Assembly (NCBI RefSeq): GCF_014905555.1
Contig: NZ_BNGS01000007.1
Location: 1 to 64,000 of the forward strand
Source of the DNA: Streptomyces sp. Y2F8-2
GTDB lineage: Bacteria > Actinomycetota > Actinomycetes > Streptomycetales > Streptomycetaceae
Direction of reading: 5' to 3'
DNA: 64,000 bases
A model generated the notes under the pieces. The model saw only the letters and a list, made by a program, of their open reading frames with translations, searched no databases and was not told the origin of the DNA. Numbering within the stretch: position 1 is the first letter of the stretch; the number at the start of each line of letters is the position of its first letter. This document shows positions 1 to 8,960 of the stretch, in pieces. Both the position numbers and the translations under genes were made by a program.

Positions 1-196
1 ACAGCGTCCTCGCTGTGTTATTTCAAAGGAACCTCGACCATCGGAATCATCCGACGGACGGGGTATCAACATATCTGGCGTTGACTTTTGGCACGCTGTT
101 GAGTTCTCAAGGAACGGACGCTTCCTTTGTACTCACCGGAGAGACTCACTCTCTCGGCTTTCCTCCGGGCGCTTCCCTTCGGTGTTCCAAACTCTA
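1..196 (-). promoter_or_regulatory. 5' leader of an rRNA operon (16S lies beyond position 1)
   Basis: Read on the minus strand this stretch has the conserved actinobacterial rrn leader. A TTGAGAACTCAA palindrome (plus positions 99-110) is followed by the AACAGCGTGCC block and the AGATATGTTGATACCCCGTC block, and the window edge carries AACACAGCGAGGACGCTGT. Such sequences lie between the rrn promoters and mature 16S and take part in antitermination and precursor processing. A TAGAGT hexamer (plus 191-196) could be the -10 of the nearest promoter. Its -35 is poor, so the promoter call is tentative. The 16S gene itself is not in the window. Confidence 0.75.
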
Positions 197-502
197 TCAG
201 TGTTTTTCCGTCTCTCTGACCACCGCCCTGCAGACATGCAAAACGGATCCCGAGATAGGATCTGACAAGTTTGAGTGCTGCCCGGCCAACGACGCTCGGT
301 CGCATCGCTCCGCCCCAGGCAGGAGTACGACTGTACACCGGCCCGGGAGCGGGTGCAAATCGCTCGCGCCATGTTCCAAGGGCCGCCAACCCGTACGTCT
401 CATGCGGAACCGGCAGTTCATATGACATACGCTGCTGCCCAGTGCGCCGTCCGGGACTGGCAGTGACGGCCCGTTCGGATCTCCACCCCTGGGAGGCTTT
501 CC
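197..502. other. Intergenic region between the rrn leader and crr
   Basis: About 300 bp without a credible gene. The minus half should hold additional upstream rrn promoters. I could not place them with confidence. The plus half supplies crr with a good ribosome binding site, GGGAGG at about 490-495, seven bases before the ATG. Open frames here overlap each other on both strands and lack normal codon bias. Confidence 0.5.
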
Positions 503-952
503 ATGACCACCGTGACGTCCCCTCTCGCCGGACGTGCGATCGGACTGGCCGCAGTGCCCGACCCCGTCTTCTCAGGAGCGATGGTCGGTCCCGGCATGGC
601 GATCGACCCCGTACGTGAGCCCATGGAGGCCGTCTCCCCCGTGGACGGCGTCATCGTGTCCCTTCATCCGCACGCCTTCGTCGTGGTGGACGGAGAGGGA
701 CACGGCGTTCTGACCCACCTGGGCATCGACACCGTGCAGCTGAACGGCGAGGGCTTCGAGCTGCTCGTCAACAAGGGCGACACCGTCGCGCGTGGTCAGG
801 CCGTCGTGCGCTGGAACCCGGCCGCCGTCGAGCAGGCCGGCAAGTCCCCGGTGTGCCCGGTGGTGGCGCTCGAGGCCACGGCCGACTCCCTGTCCGGTCT
901 CCGTGAGGACGGCGACGTGAAGGCGGGCGACCAGCTCTTCTCCTGGCAGTGA
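503..952 (+). CDS. crr: PTS IIA component, glucose-type (Crr)
   Basis: A 149-aa single-domain EIIA protein of the glucose family. It accepts phosphate from HPr and passes it to a IIB/IIC sugar permease. His72 in HLGIDTV matches the phosphorylated histidine of E. coli IIAGlc, and His57 in HPHAF matches the second active-site histidine. Length is normal for a free-standing IIA. The start is the ATG after GGGAGG. ptsI follows 79 bp downstream in the same direction, so the two are probably co-transcribed. From memory, the same pair is SCO1390/SCO1391 in S. coelicolor, where Crr serves sugar permeases such as the N-acetylglucosamine one. No HPr or permease gene is in the window. Confidence 0.93.
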   Translation: MTTVTSPLAGRAIGLAAVPDPVFSGAMVGPGMAIDPVREPMEAVSPVDGVIVSLHPHAFVVVDGEGHGVLTHLGIDTVQLNGEGFELLVNKGDTVARGQAVVRWNPAAVEQAGKSPVCPVVALEATADSLSGLREDGDVKAGDQLFSWQ

Positions 953-1031
953 TGCCGGCGCCGTAACTGAACGGCACAACAGACAACCATCGCGGTGGCG
1001 GGACCCGCCGCATGATTCGGAGACGGGTGAG

Positions 1032-2702
1032 ATGGAGACAACGCTGCGAGGCGTCGGTGTGAGCCACGGTGTGGCGATCGGCGAGGTTCGGCACATGGGG
1101 ACGGCGGTGCTCGAGCCCCCGGCGAAGCAGATCCCGGCGGAGGAGGCGGAGCGTGAACAGGGGCGCGCACGCCAGGCCGTGAAAGCCGTGGCAGCCGATC
1201 TGACCGCGCGCGGCAATCTCGCGGGCGGCGAGGCGCAGGCGGTGCTGGAGGCCCAGGCCATGATGGCCCAGGACCCCGAGCTGATGGCCGACGTGGAGCG
1301 TCGTATAGCCGTCGGCAGCTCGGCGGAGCGGGCCGTGTACGACGCGTTCGCCGCGTACCGGGAGCTGCTGGCGGGCGCCGGGGAGTACCTCGCCGGGCGT
1401 GTGGCCGATCTCGATGACGTGCGGAACCGCATCGTCGCGCGTCTGCTCGGGGTGCCCATGCCGGGTGTGCCGGACAGCGACGAGCCGTACGTACTGGTCG
1501 CCCGGGATCTCGCGCCGGCGGACACCGCCCTGCTGGATCCGTCCCTGGTGCTCGGCTTCGTCACCGAGGAGGGCGGGCCGACGAGCCACAGCGCCATCCT
1601 GGCGCGGGCACTCGGCGTTCCCGCCGTGGTGGCGCTGCCGGGTGCGGGTGAGCTCGCCGAGGGCACGGTGATCGCAGTCGACGGCAGCACGGGCGAGATA
1701 TTCGTGAACCCGAGCGACGAGAAGAAGGCGCAGCTGGAGGCCGCGGCGGCGGAGCGCAAGGCGGCCCTGGCGGCCTCGACCGGGCCGGGTGCCACGGCCG
1801 ACGGTCACAAGGTGCCGCTGCTGGCGAACGTCGGAGGTCCGGCGGACGTGCCGGCCGCTGTCGAGGCGGGTGCCGAGGGTGTCGGTCTGTTCCGTACGGA
1901 GTTCCTGTTCCTCGACGACAACAAGAAGGCGCCGTCCGAGGAGAAGCAGATCGAGGCCTACCGGCAGGTCCTCGAGGCGTTCCCCGAGGGCCGTGTCGTC
2001 GTGCGGGTGCTGGACGCGGGTGCGGACAAACCGCTGGACTTCCTGACCCCGGCGGACGAGCCGAACCCGGCGCTGGGTGTGCGCGGTCTGCGGACGCTGC
2101 TCGACCACCCGGAGGTGCTGCGCACCCAGCTGACGGCGCTCGCGAAGGCCGCGGAGGGGCTGCCGGTCTACCTGGAGGTCATGGCGCCGATGGTCGCCGA
2201 CCGCACCGACGCCAAGGCGTTCGCTGACGCGTGCCGTGAGGCCGGGCTGCGGGCGAAGTTCGGTGCCATGGTGGAGATCCCGTCGGCCGCGCTGCGGGCG
2301 CGCTCGATCCTGCAGGAGGTCGAGTTCCTGTCGCTGGGAACCAACGACCTCGCGCAGTACACGTTCGCCGCGGACCGTCAGGTGGGTGCGGTGTCGCGTC
2401 TGCAGGATCCGTGGCAGCCGGCGTTGCTCGACCTGGTCGCGTTGTCCGCGGAGGCGGCGAAGGCCGAGGGCAAGAGCTGCGGTGTCTGCGGTGAGGCCGC
2501 GTCGGATCCGCTGCTGGCGTGCGTGCTGACCGGTCTGGGCGTCACCTCCTTGTCCATGGGTGCTGCGTCGATTCCCTATGTCCGGGCGACGCTGGCGAAG
2601 TACACGCTGGCGCAGTGCGAGCGTGCCGCGGCGGCCGCGCGTGCCGCGGACACCGCCGACGAGGCGCGCAGGGCGGCTCAGACGGTGCTGTCCGGCGAGT
2701 AG
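1032..2702 (+). CDS. ptsI: Phosphoenolpyruvate-protein phosphotransferase (enzyme I)
   Basis: Full-length 556-aa enzyme I of the PTS, a cytoplasmic enzyme that moves phosphate from phosphoenolpyruvate to HPr. The N-terminal HPr-binding/phosphohistidine half contains GGPTSHS (181-187) with His186 as phosphate carrier. The C-terminal PEP-binding TIM-barrel half shows the LFRTEFLF, LGTNDLAQYT and GVCGEAASD signatures. The start ATG follows GGAGACGGGTGAG. It lies behind crr, and a hairpin terminator follows its stop. Nothing unusual was seen. Confidence 0.96.
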   Translation: METTLRGVGVSHGVAIGEVRHMGTAVLEPPAKQIPAEEAEREQGRARQAVKAVAADLTARGNLAGGEAQAVLEAQAMMAQDPELMADVERRIAVGSSAERAVYDAFAAYRELLAGAGEYLAGRVADLDDVRNRIVARLLGVPMPGVPDSDEPYVLVARDLAPADTALLDPSLVLGFVTEEGGPTSHSAILARALGVPAVVALPGAGELAEGTVIAVDGSTGEIFVNPSDEKKAQLEAAAAERKAALAASTGPGATADGHKVPLLANVGGPADVPAAVEAGAEGVGLFRTEFLFLDDNKKAPSEEKQIEAYRQVLEAFPEGRVVVRVLDAGADKPLDFLTPADEPNPALGVRGLRTLLDHPEVLRTQLTALAKAAEGLPVYLEVMAPMVADRTDAKAFADACREAGLRAKFGAMVEIPSAALRARSILQEVEFLSLGTNDLAQYTFAADRQVGAVSRLQDPWQPALLDLVALSAEAAKAEGKSCGVCGEAASDPLLACVLTGLGVTSLSMGAASIPYVRATLAKYTLAQCERAAAAARAADTADEARRAAQTVLSGE

Positions 2703-2733
2703 TCGGCACGAGGTCGTCGTTCCGGCGTCGTAC

Positions 2734-2773
2734 GGCGAGGGGCGCTCCGCCTTCTGGTGGGGCGCCCCTCGCC
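2734..2773. terminator. Bidirectional hairpin between ptsI and the convergent gene
   Basis: Perfect 12-bp stem: GGCGAGGGGCGC (2734-2745) pairs with GCGCCCCTCGCC (2762-2773) across a 16-nt loop. It sits 31 bp after the ptsI stop and just before the stop of the minus-strand gene, so it can end transcription from both sides. No U-tract is present, as is usual in Streptomyces. Confidence 0.75.
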
Positions 2774-2776
2774 CGT

Positions 2777-3670
2777 TCAATGGGCGTGGCCGGGTGTGAG
2801 GCCGTCGTCTCCGAGGTCGGGTGGGGTGCAGTAGTCGACACCGGATTCGGGCGAGACCAGATCACCGGACTCGATGTCGGTGCAGTAGGCGTCGAAGACC
2901 TCTGCGGCGGTGAGTGGTTGCAGTCGTTCGCCGCGCAAGCGCCACCCGTAGACACGGTCAGGGCTGCCGGGCGCTGTGGTGCGCATGACGAGGCCGCCGG
3001 CGCTGTGGGTGGCGATGCCGAGCGCGAGGACGCTGGTGAATTCCAGTGCCTCGGTCTCGTCGAGGCGGGCCGTGCCGTCGGGGGCCTCGTCCGCGTGGAG
3101 CACGGCGACGAGTGTCTCGGGTGCGGCGGAGACGCTGCACACGAGGTGTCGGTGCCCGGGGCTCGCGGTGTCGAGGATACGGGCGAGAAGGTGGGAGGCG
3201 TGCGCGAAGGCTGAGCGCCCGATGTCCTCGCCGCAGGAGGCGCACGCGCCCAGCCGGGCCAGCACATTGGTCGCGTATTGCCAGGTGGCCTGCCGTACTG
3301 CCTCGTCGATCAGGTCGGGGACGAGTTCGGTCAGGGGCTGTCCTTCGTACGGGATGGCTGGTCCGGTGGCGGCCAGTCCTGCGGTGAAGCGGGTGCGGCT
3401 GGACGGGGCGTCCGGTTCCAGGCCGTTGTGGGCGCAGAACTCCGCGTACTCCTCGGGGTCGAAGAGGGCGACCGTCGTGTGGCTGCCCTGCGCGGCGAGG
3501 GTCCTGAGCAGGGCTTCCACCTGCTGCAGGTAGGTCGTGTGGTCATCGAAGGTGAAGGTGCGGTAGCGCCGCATCGCGGTGAAGTCGTGTTCGTCGGTCA
3601 GCAGGCCGATGGTGCCGGCGATCTCGCGGCGCAGGACGCGTCGCATGGTCCGCTGCTCGGTGTGCGGCAT
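2777..3670 (-). CDS. Conserved hypothetical protein with a CxxC motif
   Basis: A 297-aa cytoplasmic protein I do not recognise as a characterised family. It begins MPHTEQRTMRR. The ATG at 3670 is preceded by AGGGGGA at good distance, so I prefer it over the longer open frame that starts at 3727. A CASCGED segment near the middle gives a CxxC pair, followed by a His-containing stretch, which could bind a metal. Many Asp/Glu and aromatic residues are present, with no transmembrane segment or signal peptide. It faces ptsI convergently and lies upstream of the acetoacetyl-CoA synthetase on the minus strand, but no functional link is evident. Confidence 0.8.
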   Translation of the reverse strand: MPHTEQRTMRRVLRREIAGTIGLLTDEHDFTAMRRYRTFTFDDHTTYLQQVEALLRTLAAQGSHTTVALFDPEEYAEFCAHNGLEPDAPSSRTRFTAGLAATGPAIPYEGQPLTELVPDLIDEAVRQATWQYATNVLARLGACASCGEDIGRSAFAHASHLLARILDTASPGHRHLVCSVSAAPETLVAVLHADEAPDGTARLDETEALEFTSVLALGIATHSAGGLVMRTTAPGSPDRVYGWRLRGERLQPLTAAEVFDAYCTDIESGDLVSPESGVDYCTPPDLGDDGLTPGHAH

Positions 3671-3726
3671 GATTCCCCCTACGTACAGTGATTCGTGCTC
3701 ACTCAACGTAGCGGGTGGCGCTGACA

Positions 3727-3759
3727 ACGGCCTGCCGGTCGAGGTGGCCGGCAGGCCGT
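3727..3759 (-). terminator. Hairpin terminator after the acetoacetyl-CoA synthetase gene
   Basis: Perfect 12-bp stem: ACGGCCTGCCGG (3727-3738) pairs with CCGGCAGGCCGT (3748-3759), loop 9 nt. It lies 22 bp past the stop of the minus-strand synthetase and upstream of the next minus-strand start at 3670, so it separates the two transcription units. Confidence 0.75.
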
Positions 3760-3781
3760 CGCGGGTGCGGGACTGGGTGCG

Positions 3782-5749
3782 TCAGGCGCGTTTGCGGGCC
3801 AGGTCCTCGTAGAAATGGAGCAGGTCGAGATTGTCGATGGAGCCAGGGTTGACGGCCTTTTCCAGCGGGGCGCCCTGCAGGAGGCGTTTGACCGGGACCT
3901 CGATGCGCTTGCCCGTGAGGGTGTGCGGGACGCCCGGGACTTCGATGATCTCGTCGGGGACGTGGCGCGGTGAGAGCTGTTCGCGGATGGTCTGCTTGAT
4001 GCGGTTCAGCAGGGCGTCGTCGAGGACGGCCCCGGGGGCCAGGTGGACGAACAGGGGCATCCAGTAGCCGCCGTCGGGCTGTTCGATGCCGATGACGAGG
4101 GACTCCCTGATCTCGGGGAGGCGTTCCACGGCTTCGTAGATGTCGGCAGATCCCATGCGGACGCCCTGGCGGTTGAGCGTGGAGTCCGAGCGGCCGTGGA
4201 TGATCACGGAACCGCGGGTGGTGACGGTGATCCAGTCGCCGTGGCGCCACACTCCCGGATACATGGCGAAGTAGCTTTCGTGGTAGCGGCTGCCGTCGGG
4301 GTCGTTCCAGAAGCGGATCGGCATGGAGGGCATGGGGTTGGTGACGACCAGCTCCCCGACCTCGTCGATGAGGGGCTTGCCGCTGGGGTCCCAGGACTGC
4401 AGGTCGGTGCCGAGGCCGGGCGCCTGGAGCTCGCCGATGTACACGGGAAGAGTCGGTACGGCTCCCGCGAAGCAGGAGCACACGTCGGTGCCGCCGCTGA
4501 CGGAGGCGATCCACAGGTCGTCGCGGACCTCGTCGTGCAGCCAGGCGAAGCCGTCCGGTGGCAGCGGCGAGCCGGTGGTGGCCACGCACTGCACCGTCGT
4601 GAGGTCGTAGTCGCGGGCCGGGTGGACGCCTGCCTTGCGGCAGGCCATGACGTACGCGGCGGACGTGCCGAAGAGCGTGGCCCCGGTGCGTTCGGCGACG
4701 CGCCACTGGGCGCCGGTGTCGGGGTGGCCGGGGCTGCCGTCGTACAGGACGATCATGGTGCCCGTCAGCAGGCCGGAGACGAGGAAGTTCCACATCATCC
4801 AGCCGGTGGACGTGTACCAGAAGAGGCAGCTTTCGGGGCCGAGGTCGCAGTGCAGGCCGAGCTGCTTGAGGTGCTCGATCAGGATGCCGCCCTGGGACTG
4901 GACGATGGCCTTGGGCAGGCCGGTGGTGCCAGAGGAGTACAGCACCCACAGCGGGTGGTCGAAGGGCACCTGCTCGAAGACGGGCTCGACGTCCGCCGAG
5001 GTCAGGGCCGACCATTCCAGGGCGCCTTCGGGGGCGTCGGTGCCGAGGAGCGGGATGTGGACGACGGCTCGCAGGGTGGGCAGTTCGCGGCGGAGTTCGG
5101 CGACGGTCTCTCGGCGGTCGTGCTCCTTGCCGCCGTAGCGGTAGCCGTCGACCGTGATCAGGACGACGGGTTCGACCTGCTGGAAGCGGTCCAGGACGCT
5201 GCGGGCTCCGAAGTCGGGTGCGCAGGAGGTCCACACGCCACCGACGGCAGCCGTGGCGAGGAGGGCGACGACGGCCTCGGGGATGTTGGGCAGGTAGCCG
5301 CTGACGCGGTCTCCGGGGCGTACGCCCAGAGCGCGCAGTTCGGCGGCGAGCGAGCCGACCTGGCGGCGCAGCTCGGACCAGGTGACCAGGCGGGGCTCGT
5401 GGGTCTCGTCGACGGCCAGCAGGGCGGGGTCGTCGGCTCGGGTGGCTGCCGCGCGCAGGGCGTGTTCGGCGTAGTTCAGGGTCGCCCCGGGGAACCATTC
5501 GGCGCCCGGCATGGAACGGTTGCCGAGCACGCGCGCGTACGGCGTGGAGAACCGCACGTCGAACCACTCCGTGACGGCCTTCCAGAAGGTCTCCAGCTCG
5601 TCCACCGACCAGCGGTGCAGCGCTGGGTAGCCGCCCTCGGCGGGTGCTCCGTGGCGTTCTGCCGCCCAGGCCTGGAACCGGGTGATCTGTGCCCGGGCGA
5701 TGCGGTCGGCGTCGGGCTGCCAGAGAGGCGTGGGGTTCGCTGAGGTCAT
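3782..5749 (-). CDS. Acetoacetate--CoA ligase (acetoacetyl-CoA synthetase)
   Basis: A 655-aa ANL-superfamily adenylate-forming enzyme. It activates acetoacetate with ATP and CoA to acetoacetyl-CoA, feeding ketone-body use or precursor supply. The phosphate loop SSGTTGLPK is at 272-280, the hinge block GRSDSTLNRQGVRMG follows, and the catalytic lysine of LTGKRIEVP is near residue 614. The length and the N-terminal PYARVLGNRSMPGAEWFPG block fit acetoacetyl-CoA rather than acetyl-CoA synthetases. The ATG at 5749 has GGGAG upstream. The open frame runs much further upstream in translation, but that part has no family similarity and no ribosome site. Monocistronic between two terminators. Confidence 0.92.
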   Translation of the reverse strand: MTSANPTPLWQPDADRIARAQITRFQAWAAERHGAPAEGGYPALHRWSVDELETFWKAVTEWFDVRFSTPYARVLGNRSMPGAEWFPGATLNYAEHALRAAATRADDPALLAVDETHEPRLVTWSELRRQVGSLAAELRALGVRPGDRVSGYLPNIPEAVVALLATAAVGGVWTSCAPDFGARSVLDRFQQVEPVVLITVDGYRYGGKEHDRRETVAELRRELPTLRAVVHIPLLGTDAPEGALEWSALTSADVEPVFEQVPFDHPLWVLYSSGTTGLPKAIVQSQGGILIEHLKQLGLHCDLGPESCLFWYTSTGWMMWNFLVSGLLTGTMIVLYDGSPGHPDTGAQWRVAERTGATLFGTSAAYVMACRKAGVHPARDYDLTTVQCVATTGSPLPPDGFAWLHDEVRDDLWIASVSGGTDVCSCFAGAVPTLPVYIGELQAPGLGTDLQSWDPSGKPLIDEVGELVVTNPMPSMPIRFWNDPDGSRYHESYFAMYPGVWRHGDWITVTTRGSVIIHGRSDSTLNRQGVRMGSADIYEAVERLPEIRESLVIGIEQPDGGYWMPLFVHLAPGAVLDDALLNRIKQTIREQLSPRHVPDEIIEVPGVPHTLTGKRIEVPVKRLLQGAPLEKAVNPGSIDNLDLLHFYEDLARKRA

Positions 5750-5953
5750 GGGGCGGCTCCCGGACTGTACGCGTCGTGTGCGTGGTCCGCGCACGTGCTG
5801 GGGTGTGCGCGTCACGCGGCTGACACGGACGATGCCATGTGATCGACTTCTGCACCAGGGTGTGCCCCACATAGTCGGCATCGCGACGCTGTGCTCAGAA
5901 CACAGGTGAACGGCAGTTGAACGGTACCCCTGTACGAGGACGTCAGTGGCAGG

Positions 5954-8329
5954 GTGAGCAGCATGGACGGTCGTGACCTGGTGCGTTCGGTGAAAGCGGT
6001 CGGTTCGGGGGGTGCGGCAGGGGGCCTGCGCACCGTGCGGGCCGCCTGGCGCAGGCGGCGTGCCGATGCCACCGGGTTGCCGCGGCGGGGCGCGGAGCGG
6101 GCGCGGGTGCCGGGGCTCGTGCGGGACGTGGAGCCCGGGCCGGGCGGGGGTGTCGTCCGGTTCGCGCGCACCGAGTTGCGGGTCATGGTCGCCGTGAACG
6201 GGGCCGTGTTCTGGGGCTGGGACGGGGTGGCGCCGGAGCCGTCCTACGCCCTCGCGGGCCGCTGTCCGGAGCCGGATCCGCGGGCGGTGCTGGAGCCGGA
6301 CAAGGATGGCGGCTGGCGTGTCGTGGCGGAGCGCGTCACGGTCGTGGTGTCGCGGCACGGAGCGATCGAGGTGTGTACCCCCGGTGGCGTGACCCTGCGC
6401 CGGGACCTGCCGCCCCGGTGGTGGGAGCCGGCGGGCGGGGGCGGCGCGCGCTGGATGCAGCGGGCGGAGGTGGCGCCCGACGCGCGCTTCTTCGGGCTCG
6501 GCGGACGGGTCGGGGGGCCGCGACTGCGCGACGGGACGTACCGGCTGTGGAACACGGACCCGGGGCGGCCGTTCGGGCCCGGCGACGACCCCCTGTACAT
6601 CACCATGCCGGTCCAGATGGTGGTGGCCGACGCGGGCACGCACCTGGTCTTCCACGACACCTCGTGGGACGGCACGGTGACGTTGCGCGAGGGCGAGGAG
6701 GGTGCGGGCTCCGGGCACGATCGGGCGGGAGCCTGTGAGGTGCGGATGGACGGCGGGCCGCTGCGCTGCTGGGTGATGGTGGGCACCCCCGCGCGCGTGC
6801 TGCGCGTCTGGGTGTCGCTGACCGGGGTGCCGGCCGTGCCGCCGGCCTGGGCACTGGGGCACCATCACGCGCGGTGGGGCTTCGGCAGCGAGCAGGAGGT
6901 GCGCCGGGTCGTCGCCGGCTATTCGGAGCGCGACCTTCCACTAGATGCCGTCCATCTCGACATCGATCACCTCGACGGCCACCGGGTGTTCTCCGTCGAC
7001 CGGGACCGCTTCCCGAAGCTGCCGGTGCTCGCCGAGGATCTGCGCCGGGACGGGATCCGCCTGGTGTCGATCGTCGACCCCGCGGTGAAGGCCGAGCCGG
7101 GCGATCCCGTGTACGACAGCGGGCACGCGAGGGACGCGTTCGTGCGGGACGCGTCGGGGCGACCGGTGGAAGGGGTCGCGTGGCCCGGTGAGAGCGTCTA
7201 CCCCGACTTCACGCACGCGCGCGTGCGTGAGTGGTGGGGCGGGCTGTACCAGGAGCGCCTCGCCCAGGGCTTCGCGGGGTTCTGGCACGACATGAACGAG
7301 CCGGTGTCGTTCACTGCTTTCGGGGAGAACACCCTGCCGCGCTCGGCCCGGCACGCGTTGGAGGGCCGGGGCGGTGACCACCGCGAGGCCCACAACGTGT
7401 ACGCCCTGTGCATGGCGCGGGCCGCGTACGAGGGGCTGTGCGGTCTCGTCCCCGATCAGCGGCCGTTCCTCTTCTCCCGCTCCGGGTGGGTCGGCATGCA
7501 GCGCTACGGCGGGACCTGGTCCGGGGACGTGGCCACGGGCTGGCCGGGGTTGCGCGCCTCGCTGTCGCTGGTGATGGGACTCGGGCTGTGCGGTGTGCCG
7601 TACTCCGGGCCGGACGTCGGCGGCTTCGACGGGACTCCGTCGCCGGAGCTGTATCTGCGCTGGTTGCAACTCGCCGCCTACTTGCCGCTGTTCCGCACCC
7701 ACGCGAGTCTGCGCGCCGGGCGACGGGAGCCCTGGGAGTTCGGCGACGACGTTCTGGAGCACGCGCGCGTGGCGCTCGCCGAGCGACGGCGGCTGCTGCC
7801 GTACTTCGTCACCCTGGCGCATCTGGCGCGCCGCACGGGTGCGCCCTATGTGCGGCCCCTGTGGTGGGGCGCGCCCGAGAACAGGGCACTGAGGAACTGT
7901 GAAGACGCCTTCCTGCTCGGCGACAGCCTCCTGGTGGCACCGGTGCTGGAGGCCGGCGCGGTCCGGCGGACGGTGCTGCTGCCGCCCGGCCGCTGGTACG
8001 ACACGGTGACCGAGGCGGTGTACGAAGGGGCGAGCCACAAGGTGGTCGACGCGCCCCTGGGGCGGATCCCGGTGTTCGCGCGTGCGGGCGCCGTCCTGCC
8101 CGTGCGGGGTGCCGACGGGGGCCTGGAGCTGGAGGTCTGGGCGCCCGCGCGGGGGCGGTCCGGGGGCGGGATCGTGGTGCCGGACGCGGGCGACGGCTGG
8201 GAGGAGCCGGAGATCGAGCGTTATGTGACGCGGTGGAAGGGGCGCCGGGTGGTGGTCCGGCGGGAGACGGACGAAGGCCGCAGCGATCCCGTGTATCCGG
8301 TGCGGGTACGGGGCCTGGACCACGCGTGA
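5954..8329 (+). CDS. Glycoside hydrolase family 31 (alpha-glucosidase type)
   Basis: A 791-aa cytoplasmic GH31 enzyme, likely cleaving alpha-glucosidic or related alpha-linked sugars. The N-terminal beta-sandwich leads into the (beta/alpha)8 barrel. FWHDMNEP contains the probable nucleophile Asp446, and GGTWSGD contains the probable acid/base Asp525. Both catalytic positions are intact. No signal peptide is visible: the N-terminus is Arg-rich (RAAWRRRRA). The start is GTG at 5954 or ATG three codons later. Divergent from the acetoacetyl-CoA synthetase. Substrate specificity cannot be read from sequence, so alpha-xylosidase is also possible. Confidence 0.88.
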   Translation: MSSMDGRDLVRSVKAVGSGGAAGGLRTVRAAWRRRRADATGLPRRGAERARVPGLVRDVEPGPGGGVVRFARTELRVMVAVNGAVFWGWDGVAPEPSYALAGRCPEPDPRAVLEPDKDGGWRVVAERVTVVVSRHGAIEVCTPGGVTLRRDLPPRWWEPAGGGGARWMQRAEVAPDARFFGLGGRVGGPRLRDGTYRLWNTDPGRPFGPGDDPLYITMPVQMVVADAGTHLVFHDTSWDGTVTLREGEEGAGSGHDRAGACEVRMDGGPLRCWVMVGTPARVLRVWVSLTGVPAVPPAWALGHHHARWGFGSEQEVRRVVAGYSERDLPLDAVHLDIDHLDGHRVFSVDRDRFPKLPVLAEDLRRDGIRLVSIVDPAVKAEPGDPVYDSGHARDAFVRDASGRPVEGVAWPGESVYPDFTHARVREWWGGLYQERLAQGFAGFWHDMNEPVSFTAFGENTLPRSARHALEGRGGDHREAHNVYALCMARAAYEGLCGLVPDQRPFLFSRSGWVGMQRYGGTWSGDVATGWPGLRASLSLVMGLGLCGVPYSGPDVGGFDGTPSPELYLRWLQLAAYLPLFRTHASLRAGRREPWEFGDDVLEHARVALAERRRLLPYFVTLAHLARRTGAPYVRPLWWGAPENRALRNCEDAFLLGDSLLVAPVLEAGAVRRTVLLPPGRWYDTVTEAVYEGASHKVVDAPLGRIPVFARAGAVLPVRGADGGLELEVWAPARGRSGGGIVVPDAGDGWEEPEIERYVTRWKGRRVVVRRETDEGRSDPVYPVRVRGLDHA

Positions 8330-8335
8330 CCCGGG

Positions 8336-8366
8336 CGGGACGCGCGAGGCTGTGCTGCGCGTCCCG
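8336..8366. terminator. Bidirectional hairpin between the GH31 and Nudix genes
   Basis: Perfect 10-bp stem: CGGGACGCGC (8336-8345) with GCGCGTCCCG (8357-8366), loop 11 nt, in the 44-bp gap between convergent stops. Confidence 0.7.
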
Positions 8367-8373
8367 CGTGGGC

Positions 8374-8913
8374 TCACACGTAGCGGCCCTCGAACCACCC
8401 CTGCACTGCCAGCGTGTGCAGGGGGAAGGCGAGTTCGGCGGGTCGGCGCAGGAGCTGCCAGCCCTCCGTCTCGTCCGTACCGGTGGACGGGGGCAGGTCC
8501 GCGGCCGGACGCTCCGGAAGAAGCCCGAACAGCAGCAGGTGGCCGTCGGGCGAGCTCATCGCGTCGACGAGCCGCACGTCGCGGGCGACGGCGCCGATGC
8601 CGGTCTCCTCCTTCAGCTCCCGGACGACGGCGTGCCTCCAGTCCTCCCGGTGGTCGATGAACCCTCCGGGCAGCGCGATGCCGCCGCGTGCGGGCGGGAC
8701 GGTCCGGGTGATGACGACGAGGGACGTGCCCTTGGTGTCGTACACGGGCTGGAGGGCGACCGCGACGGGCAGCGGGTTGCGGTAGGCCACCGTGCCGCAG
8801 GCGGCGCAGGTGCGGGGCCAGCCGGAGATGCCCTCTCCGTAGGGCGCTCCGCAGCTCGAACAGTGGGAGTCCGGCACGGAGTCGACGGCGGACGGGATCG
8901 GGGATTCGGACAC
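8374..8913 (-). CDS. Nudix hydrolase with N-terminal zinc ribbon
   Basis: A 179-aa cytoplasmic Nudix hydrolase. A four-cysteine ribbon (Cys18, 21, 36, 39) precedes the Nudix fold. The Nudix box spans residues 83-105 and keeps GG, REL and EET at canonical spacing, so the metal-binding glutamates are present. A zinc ribbon plus Nudix resembles NudC-type enzymes that act on NADH or NAD-capped RNA, but the protein is shorter than NudC and lacks its usual downstream motif as far as I can see. Substrate unassigned. Start ATG at 8913, with no close upstream gene on the same strand. Confidence 0.88.
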   Translation of the reverse strand: MSESPIPSAVDSVPDSHCSSCGAPYGEGISGWPRTCAACGTVAYRNPLPVAVALQPVYDTKGTSLVVITRTVPPARGGIALPGGFIDHREDWRHAVVRELKEETGIGAVARDVRLVDAMSSPDGHLLLFGLLPERPAADLPPSTGTDETEGWQLLRRPAELAFPLHTLAVQGWFEGRYV

Positions 8914-8960
8914 GTGGCGGACTGTATCCGATCATCTGTGCGGCGTCTTCCGGGAGCGGC